DNA from: Conchiformibius steedae
Lineage (GTDB): Bacteria; Pseudomonadota; Gammaproteobacteria; Burkholderiales; Neisseriaceae
Direction of reading: 5' to 3'
DNA: 64,000 bases
Assembly (NCBI RefSeq): GCF_014054725.1
Contig: NZ_CP059563.1
Span: 782,868-846,867, forward strand
Position numbers and translations under genes: made by a program. Of the stretch, positions 58,210-64,000 are shown in pieces (position 1 is the first letter of the stretch; the number at the start of each line of letters is the position of its first letter). Under the pieces are notes generated by a model. That model made no database searches. It was not told the DNA's origin and saw only the letters and a list, made by a program, of their open reading frames with translations.

Positions 58210-60486
58210 TTAGGGTGTGCGGTGGCGTACCAGTAAAACCGCCAGCAGCCAGTTGGCAAAACAGCCTGCGGCAACGGTAAGCCCGAAGGCGGCAACGGCG
58301 GGGGTGGAAGCGGCGGCGAGCAGGGCAAAGGATATGCCTGTGGTGGTGGCTGCCAAGCTGATGCCACCCAAACGGGCTGCGGCGGTTTCGGGGGCATGGA
58401 TGGCGTAAGCGGCGTAATCCAAACCGACTGCGGCGGTTAAGAGTAAGCCGAACATGGCAAAAATCCCCACGGGAATGGCGAACCAGCCAAGCAAACCCAA
58501 AACGGCAAGGGCAGCGGCAAGGGGTATGGCGAGTATCAGGCTGCCGCGTTTGATGCCGAATATGCGCCACAACAATAGCCACGCGGCGGCAAAAGACAGT
58601 AATTTTAACCAAGCGGCGCGGTTGCGGGTATCGGCAAAACGGTGGTTCAGGTCGCGGCGGGTGTCTATTAGTTGCCAATGCGGGGAGGGTGTGGCAAAGA
58701 AAGTTTGCAGGGCATTTTGTTGTGCGGGGGTGGTTTCGGGCAGGTAAACCAGCGAGGCTTCTTGTTGTCCGATTTTGCCGAGATAGAGGTGTTGCCATGC
58801 TTGGGCGGTGGGCTGTTGCAGGGCTTGGGCGAGGGTGATGTCGGGCTGATTAGCGGCGTGTTGCAGGGCTTGGCGGACGGCGGTTTCGGGTGCGCCGATG
58901 GCAGTCAGCGGGGCATAAACGGGATTTTGTTCTGCTAAATGATGGAGTTGTTGTTTGATGGTGCGTTGTTGGTCGGTAGGCAGCAGCAAGGTGTGCAGAC
59001 TTTGGATTTGATTGGGGGGGATGTGTTTACCCAATTGCTGAACCAACAGGCGGTTGTGGTGAAGTAATTGGTCTGGGCTGTTGCCGCGAACCACGATAAA
59101 TTGTCCGCTGCTGCCAGTGCCGCTGATTTGGGCGATGCGGCGGGCGTCGTTTAACAACTGCGGGGGCGTATTGACCCAATTGCGGATGTCGTCCTGCCAC
59201 TGGCTGCGTACCGTACCCAAGGCACACAGCAGCCACACCGCAGCCAATGCGTATAAAGTGGAACGGCGTAAACGGGGCGCATTGGCGCAACGCAGGGCAG
59301 CGCGTGCAGGTAGGGTGGTAACCGTTTGAAAACCTTGAAACAGCGGCGGCAGAAAACACACCGTAGCCGCAAATGCGCCGCATAATGCAGCGGTTGAAAA
59401 AACCGCAGTTTGCTGTAAAACGGGCAGGGGTGTCAACCACAGCAAGGCATATCCGCCAGCCGTTACCGCCAAACTAACGGCAAATGTAGGCAAAACGCGG
59501 CGCATGCCCTGTTGCGGCGACCATGCGCCCTTGCCGAATAAGGCAGGCGCGAGCCAATGCAGCGGAAAATCCACCAATACGCCGATTAAACCTGTGCCAA
59601 TAACAATGGTTAAGATGTGTATTTGTCCGAATAACAACAGCACCGCCGCCAAACCGCACACCATGCCCGCAGCAATCGGCAGCAACAGCCACACGGCGCG
59701 GCGGTTGCGTACCACAAACCACAGCAGCAGCGCGGTCAAGCCCAAACCGCAGAGCGACATCCACAGGCTTTCGCGTTCGGCGCGGATTTTGGCATCGGCA
59801 GCAAACAAAGCAGCACCGCCAAAAACAGCTTCCATGCCCTGTGCGGCGGCTTGGGCGCGGGTGTTTGCCGCCAAATCCTGTAAACTTGGCGCGTGATGCG
59901 CTGCGGCTACGCGGGCGCGTAACCATACCCATGTTTTGCCTGCATATTCGCTAAACAACATACCGTTTTCCATGTGCCATTGCACAGCGGAATCGGGACG
60001 GCGGGCAGCGGCAAAACGGGCAAACCCGAGCCAATCCTGTTCAACAGGCAATAATGTGGCGGCAAACGGATTGAGTGCCTCTTCTGCACGTTGCTGAAAA
60101 TACTGCTGCGGCTGTTGCTGTAATTGTTGCGCGGTTTCGGCAGGCAGCATGGCAACGCCGATTTGCTGCGCGGATTGGCGCAAGGCAGGCAAATCGGGAC
60201 GGATTTCGGCTTCTACTTCGGCAAACAAACCGCTTTGCCGCCATTGTTGGGCGGTTTGTGCTGCGGCAGCAAATGCAGTTTCGGCATCGTTTGCGCCCAA
60301 TGCCAAAATCACTTGTCCGTCCAACTGCTTGGCGCGGGCGTTTTCAGCGGCTTGCAGCACAGCATCGTGTTCGGACACAGGAATCAGTGCGTGTAAATCG
60401 GTTTGCAATTGCGCGGGAATGCGCCAACACACCACCGCCAACAGCACCAGACACAAAAGGGCATACAGTTTGGCGGCGGTTTTCAT
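58210..60486 (-). CDS. RND/MMPL-type exporter of an aryl-polyene-like cluster
   Basis: 758-aa inner-membrane protein with two RND-like halves. Each half has one helix, a ~200-residue periplasmic domain, then five or six helices (first set GLTALLLWFVVRN ... LTIVIGTGLIGVLVDFPLHW; second set KLLSFAAAWLLLWRIFG ... AMFGLLLTAAVGLDYAAYAI). The conserved Asp residues in VDFPLHW and LDYAAYA correspond to the proton-relay positions of MMPL proteins. Aryl polyene clusters of Gram-negatives (e.g. E. coli ape genes) encode such an exporter beside the ligase and LolA-like gene, as here. Confidence 0.85.
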   Translation of the reverse strand: MKTAAKLYALLCLVLLAVVCWRIPAQLQTDLHALIPVSEHDAVLQAAENARAKQLDGQVILALGANDAETAFAAAAQTAQQWRQSGLFAEVEAEIRPDLPALRQSAQQIGVAMLPAETAQQLQQQPQQYFQQRAEEALNPFAATLLPVEQDWLGFARFAAARRPDSAVQWHMENGMLFSEYAGKTWVWLRARVAAAHHAPSLQDLAANTRAQAAAQGMEAVFGGAALFAADAKIRAERESLWMSLCGLGLTALLLWFVVRNRRAVWLLLPIAAGMVCGLAAVLLLFGQIHILTIVIGTGLIGVLVDFPLHWLAPALFGKGAWSPQQGMRRVLPTFAVSLAVTAGGYALLWLTPLPVLQQTAVFSTAALCGAFAATVCFLPPLFQGFQTVTTLPARAALRCANAPRLRRSTLYALAAVWLLCALGTVRSQWQDDIRNWVNTPPQLLNDARRIAQISGTGSSGQFIVVRGNSPDQLLHHNRLLVQQLGKHIPPNQIQSLHTLLLPTDQQRTIKQQLHHLAEQNPVYAPLTAIGAPETAVRQALQHAANQPDITLAQALQQPTAQAWQHLYLGKIGQQEASLVYLPETTPAQQNALQTFFATPSPHWQLIDTRRDLNHRFADTRNRAAWLKLLSFAAAWLLLWRIFGIKRGSLILAIPLAAALAVLGLLGWFAIPVGIFAMFGLLLTAAVGLDYAAYAIHAPETAAARLGGISLAATTTGISFALLAAASTPAVAAFGLTVAAGCFANWLLAVLLVRHRTP

Positions 60487-60515
60487 GCGGATTCCTTATG
60501 GTTGATTGAATGGGA

Positions 60516-62177
60516 TTATTCGGAAACGGGCAGGGCAATCCGTCCTGAAGCGCAGGGGCTGCCGTCGGGCAGACGCAGGGAAAAATAGATTTTGTTTTTG
60601 GCGCTATCGTGGCGCAAAAACAGCTGAATGCAGTCGTGGGGACGGATAAATTTTTGAAATTTTAGGTTTTCAATTTGGTTGGGCGCGTGTTCGGGCAGGG
60701 CAAGTGCCATCACCCATTGCAGCTGCACCACACCCGGAACCAGCGGAAATTGGGCAAAATGTCCGCCAAAATAAGGCAAATCAAGGGGAATGATGCCTTC
60801 AAAAGCGCGTTCGTCTGCGTGTTCAGCGGGCAGGGCGTGCCAGTTGGGGGCGGTAGGCGGATGCAACAGCGCGTTTTCGGCATCGGCAGCGCGGATTTTG
60901 GCTTGCGGATTGCGCGGCAGGCTGTCGGCAAAACGCCAATGGCGCGGCACAGCACCCAAGGGCTTGAGTTCATCCAAATTGCGTTTTAATTCGGCAATCA
61001 TGGCATTGCGCCCGTGGGTGCGCCAAGCGGCTATGCCCTCATTGTTGAGTGCCAGCCACGCGGCAATGCGCCCGTGCTGCGGATGGCGCAAACAATGTGC
61101 ATCGGCAATATACGGATGCGCCAACAAAAGCTGTTCAATTCGGGCAAGGGAAATGCGTTTGTCGGCAAGTTTGATGATGCGGTCGCTGCGTCCGTGTAAA
61201 ACCAGTTTGCGCCCGTGCAGTTCGGCACTGTCGGCGGTGGATTGCGTGCCGTCCGTCCACGGGCTGCGTACCGCCAAACTGCCTGTGCTGCGGATACGCG
61301 CCGCCACGGCAGGCAGTAACACATGGGCATCGTCCTGCTGAATGGCAATCACGCCCGTTTCGGTGCTGCCGTACACATTATGCGGATAAAAGCCCAAATG
61401 CTGATGCAGTTGGCGACTGACTTCAACGGGCAACATTCCGCCTGCGCTGACCACGCCGCGCAAGGTTGGGCGCAACGCCGCCCAATCGCGCTGCCCGCCC
61501 AAACGGTTGAGCAAAGCAGGGCTGGTCAGCCACAGGCAAGCACTATGCTGTTTGGCAGCAGCAATCAAATCTTCGGGATAGCTGTGGCGGGTGCGCCCGA
61601 TGCGCCAGCCACACGCCAATGCTGCAAACACGCGGAAACTGAGACCGTATAAATGTTGGGCGCTGATGCTTGCCAAAGCAGTTGCACCGCGCCAATTTTC
61701 GGGCAAAACCTGCGCCAAGGCAGCGGCTTCGCGTTCCATGTGTTTACGGCTTTTACCAATGGTTTTGGCTGCGCCTGATGAAGCCGATGTTTTTAAAAAA
61801 ACACGGTTTTCTGCAGGAAATGTTAAAGTTGCACCCTGATGGCGGGCGTGTTCGTGTTCACGGCGGTACAGCCACGCCGCATCAGCAAACGCCTCATCAT
61901 CGCCAAACAAAATACAATCATGCTGTTGCGCCCATTGCCGCGACACATCAGACAAATCAGGCAGCAAATAAGCGTCTGCCCCTGCCAACCAAGTTGCCGC
62001 CAATGCCGAAGCCAACCTCGCCGCATCGTCAAACCACAATGCCACAGACTTGACTTCCGCTTTTTGCAAAGCCTGCGCCCAATATTGCGTTGCCGCCGCG
62101 AAATCCGCATAAGTCCAACCGTCCGCCACTTCCCCCGCAGGTGGCTGTGTAAACAGCGTGTGCCAACATGCCATCAT
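60516..62177 (-). CDS. Adenylating acyl ligase fused to a FabZ/ApeI-like dehydratase
   Basis: 553 aa. Residues ~1-430 are an ANL-superfamily adenylation domain: FLKTSASSGAAKTIGKSRKH (P-loop-like A3), YGSTETGVIAI (A5), LHGRSDRIIKLADKRISLAR (A8) and the catalytic Lys in RNPQAKIRAADAE (A10). The A3 motif deviates from TSGSTGxPK. Residues ~440-553 are a hotdog dehydratase domain with PYFGGHFAQFPLVPGVVQLQ. In aryl polyene clusters the ligase loads 4-hydroxybenzoate-type starters and the dehydratase acts in chain extension; in E. coli the two are separate (ApeH, ApeI), here they are joined. Start ATG 62177 or 62174. Confidence 0.85.
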   Translation of the reverse strand: MMACWHTLFTQPPAGEVADGWTYADFAAATQYWAQALQKAEVKSVALWFDDAARLASALAATWLAGADAYLLPDLSDVSRQWAQQHDCILFGDDEAFADAAWLYRREHEHARHQGATLTFPAENRVFLKTSASSGAAKTIGKSRKHMEREAAALAQVLPENWRGATALASISAQHLYGLSFRVFAALACGWRIGRTRHSYPEDLIAAAKQHSACLWLTSPALLNRLGGQRDWAALRPTLRGVVSAGGMLPVEVSRQLHQHLGFYPHNVYGSTETGVIAIQQDDAHVLLPAVAARIRSTGSLAVRSPWTDGTQSTADSAELHGRKLVLHGRSDRIIKLADKRISLARIEQLLLAHPYIADAHCLRHPQHGRIAAWLALNNEGIAAWRTHGRNAMIAELKRNLDELKPLGAVPRHWRFADSLPRNPQAKIRAADAENALLHPPTAPNWHALPAEHADERAFEGIIPLDLPYFGGHFAQFPLVPGVVQLQWVMALALPEHAPNQIENLKFQKFIRPHDCIQLFLRHDSAKNKIYFSLRLPDGSPCASGRIALPVSE

Positions 62178-62201
62178 GATTTTACCTTTTCGCCCCTTGG
62201 T

Positions 62202-62807
62202 TTAGGGTTGGCAACGCAAATCCGCGCCTACCTCTGCCGTTAAGGCGCGATTGCTCTGTTGCGCTTGAAAACGCATCAGCGTGCGCTCGCCCTGTTTTTC
62301 GCGCAGCTCAACCGTTTGAATCAAACCCTTGCTGCCTTTTACATCAATATCTTGAAAAATCTGTTTCATTACAGCGGTTTTCGGTTGCAGCTTCAGCGAC
62401 CAATTTTGTGCGTTGCCCGACAATTGCAGCGCAAACTGCTTGTCCAGCACCGCCGTATCGCCCGCCAATAATGCCATAAACAGCTTAACCTGCGCCGTTT
62501 GTGCGTGGCTGCTGCTGCCTTGCCAACGGCGGTTTTTACCGTCCCATTGCGCGATGCCCTTGCTGCACACCCGCAGTTTTACTTCAAACGGCTTTTGCAC
62601 CTGCCACAATAGCCCTTGTCCGCGCTGCAACACAAATTGCCCCGTGGTACGCATCGGCTGTGGCAGCGAACGGATAAAACGCGATTGTTCAAATTGTCCT
62701 TGAACGGTTTGATGGGCTTGCAATTGCGCCTGCAAATCAGCGGGCGAGAAAGCATGGGCGTTCAGGCTGGCAGTCAGCAACAGCAAGGCGGAAAAACGTT
62801 TTATCAT
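62202..62807 (-). CDS. LolA-like outer-membrane carrier protein
   Basis: 201 aa with signal peptide MIKRFSALLLLTASLNAHA. The mature part resembles LolA/LppC-type lipid carriers: FEQSRFIRSLPQPMRTTGQF, LWQVQKPFEVKLRVCSKGIA and DVKGSKGLIQTVELREKQGE. In aryl polyene clusters such a protein is thought to ferry the lipid to the outer membrane. The ATG at 62807 is preferred over 62822. Ends 24 nt before the ligase gene. Confidence 0.85.
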   Translation of the reverse strand: MIKRFSALLLLTASLNAHAFSPADLQAQLQAHQTVQGQFEQSRFIRSLPQPMRTTGQFVLQRGQGLLWQVQKPFEVKLRVCSKGIAQWDGKNRRWQGSSSHAQTAQVKLFMALLAGDTAVLDKQFALQLSGNAQNWSLKLQPKTAVMKQIFQDIDVKGSKGLIQTVELREKQGERTLMRFQAQQSNRALTAEVGADLRCQP

Positions 62808-62846
62808 TAGGATTTCTTTCAAGTTGATATTATTGATTTTATAAGG

Positions 62847-63284
62847 TTAATTATCAGAAAAGCGGGCGTGGCTGCGGATGGCTTGCTGCCACACGGCAGG
62901 GGTTTGCAACTGCATTTCGCCGTTGTCCAAACGCACGGCTGCCTGCATGGTGAAACCGCGTGTCAGCACGGTGTGCGTGAGCGTATCAAAAATGGTGTAG
63001 CGCACTTTCAAACAACTTTCGTATTCCACCACATCGGCGCGTATGGTTAATTTCTGCCCGAAACGCGCAGGACGCAGGTATTTGATTTCCAAACGCACAA
63101 TTGGCCATGCAAAACCCGCTTGGCGCATATCGTTGTAATTGTGTCCGATTTGGTCGAGCAAATCGCAGCGGGCGATTTCAAAATATTTGACGTAATGCCC
63201 GTGCCACGCCACTTCCAGCGTGTCCACATCAAAAAACGGCACGGCAAGCGTGCTTTCGCTGCTGAAATAAATGTGTTCAGGCAT
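62847..63284 (-). CDS. Hotdog acyl-CoA/ACP thioesterase (4HBT family)
   Basis: 145 aa. The 4-hydroxybenzoyl-CoA thioesterase motif is clear: VPFFDVDTLEVAWHGHYVKY with the catalytic Asp, then FEIARCDLLDQIG. It could release or edit acyl chains in aryl polyene synthesis. The open frame extends to 63431, but the ATG at 63284 overlaps the upstream stop by 8 nt (ATGCCTGA), showing coupling. Confidence 0.88.
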   Translation of the reverse strand: MPEHIYFSSESTLAVPFFDVDTLEVAWHGHYVKYFEIARCDLLDQIGHNYNDMRQAGFAWPIVRLEIKYLRPARFGQKLTIRADVVEYESCLKVRYTIFDTLTHTVLTRGFTMQAAVRLDNGEMQLQTPAVWQQAIRSHARFSDN

Positions 63285-64000
63285 GGTTTTCGTCTTCCCA
63301 AAAATCATAAAAATTAAACCATTGCAGCGGGGCTTGCGCGGCGTGTTCTGCCAACACATCAGCATAACGCTGCGCCATCTGCGCCACCACTGCGCTGCGT
63401 TGTCCGCGCCCTGCCTGCGGCACATCGGCAAAACGGCGCAGCATCAAGTGATAACGCCCTTGTTTTTTTAATACAAAAACGGTATTGCTACGCACTTTCA
63501 GCAGCAGTGCCAACAGCCACGCGCCTTGCGGGAAGGCAGCGGTGTCGCCCAAAAAACGGGTGGGAACGGTTTTGCTGCCGTGAACGGGAATGCGGTCGGC
63601 GGCGATGGCGAGCCACTCGCCTGCGTCCAAACGCCGCGCCAAATCCAGCATCACCGCTGCGTTTAAATCGCCTGCGTCAATCAAACCGATGCGCCCCGCG
63701 CCCGCTTCGGTAAGGGCTTGATTGAAAAGGTGTGCGTGTTGTCCATAAACCAGTACGTTTAATTTAAAGCCCTGATGATGCCCCACCAAGGCGCGGCAGA
63801 CTTCGGTATTGCCCAAATGCGAACACACCAAAATCTGCCCGCGCAATTGGCGGTTGCGGATATCGGCGTACAGGTTGTCGGGGTCGGACAACACCAAATC
63901 TTCATAACGGATTTTGTGCTGCCACACGGCAAAACGGTCGGTCAGCGCTTCGCCAAAAGCGGCAAACTGACGGTACACGGCAGCACGGCGCGGCAGCGGT
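63277..64000 (-). CDS. LpxL/HtrB-like acyltransferase (5' end off the window)
   Basis: At least 240 residues; the frame stays open to the right edge, so the N-terminus is missing. The H(x4)E acyltransferase motif is in LVCSHLGNTEVCRALVG; later AIAADRIPVHGSKTVPTRFL, FPQGAWLLALLLKV and WFNFYDFWED are typical of the LpxL family. In aryl polyene clusters an acyltransferase of this type, sometimes fused to a glycosyltransferase, anchors the polyene; whether that fusion exists here lies outside the window. Confidence 0.85.
   Translation of the reverse strand, partial: PLPRRAAVYRQFAAFGEALTDRFAVWQHKIRYEDLVLSDPDNLYADIRNRQLRGQILVCSHLGNTEVCRALVGHHQGFKLNVLVYGQHAHLFNQALTEAGAGRIGLIDAGDLNAAVMLDLARRLDAGEWLAIAADRIPVHGSKTVPTRFLGDTAAFPQGAWLLALLLKVRSNTVFVLKKQGRYHLMLRRFADVPQAGRGQRSAVVAQMAQRYADVLAEHAAQAPLQWFNFYDFWEDENHA

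Overview
The window is chromosomal DNA of a beta-proteobacterium of the family Neisseriaceae. The evidence is a Neisseriaceae-like 16S-tRNA-Ile-tRNA-Ala-23S-5S operon, a comEA gene directly downstream of the 5S gene, and copies of a DNA-uptake-like palindrome (TTCAGGCTGCCTGAA) that contains the Simonsiella-type uptake word on one strand and the Kingella-type word on the other. The species cannot be named from the sequence alone; the Simonsiella/Alysiella/Conchiformibius/Kingella side of the family fits best.

Layout. 1-7.6 kb: argC-argJ (argJ cut by the left edge), gshA, a large DUF4132 protein, an amino-acid-binding lipoprotein and an OmpA-like envelope protein. 7.9-16.7 kb: a long plus-strand run (tsaB-yraN-gmhA, a PLD-like protein, grxB, then an incomplete regulatory PTS of EIIA, HPr and EI with a zinc-ribbon membrane protein inside it, argF, xerC). 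16.8-20.7 kb: argB and argD, separated by an AT-rich GTPase/XRE-regulator cassette. 20.9-27 kb: small envelope proteins, a DUF2726 protein, cysS and an autotransporter. 27.1-31.2 kb: thiC-thiO-thiS-thiG behind a TPP riboswitch. 31.3-37.1 kb: a small diglycine-ending protein, leuB, an AT-rich membrane protein, DUF1853, a Sel1-repeat protein and fabH. 37.2-49.4 kb: mostly housekeeping genes (gloA, hemerythrin, aminopeptidase P, slyD, pgsA, recA, rpsU, folK, smpB, cstA-ybdD). 49.5-55 kb: the rRNA operon. 55.1-58.1 kb: comEA, uraA and an LEA-like repeat protein. 58.2-64 kb: part of an aryl-polyene-type cluster (exporter, adenylating ligase fused to a dehydratase, LolA-like carrier, thioesterase, acyltransferase) running off the right edge.

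Five arginine-biosynthesis genes (argJ, argC, argF, argB, argD) lie in four separate places, one pair split by foreign-looking DNA. Non-coding structure is rich: three copies of an exactly 165-bp inverted-repeat element, two of which supply the stop codon of the adjacent gene; a 107-bp Correia-like element; two GC-rich repeat doublets; a TPP riboswitch with a readable two-state expression platform; and an unusual rpsU leader with its own promoter, a 10-nt match to the 16S 3' end, a short overlapping ORF and an intrinsic terminator. The observations most worth following are the rpsU leader, the 165-bp element, and the small ubiquitin-like (beta-grasp-like) protein at 31330-31740.
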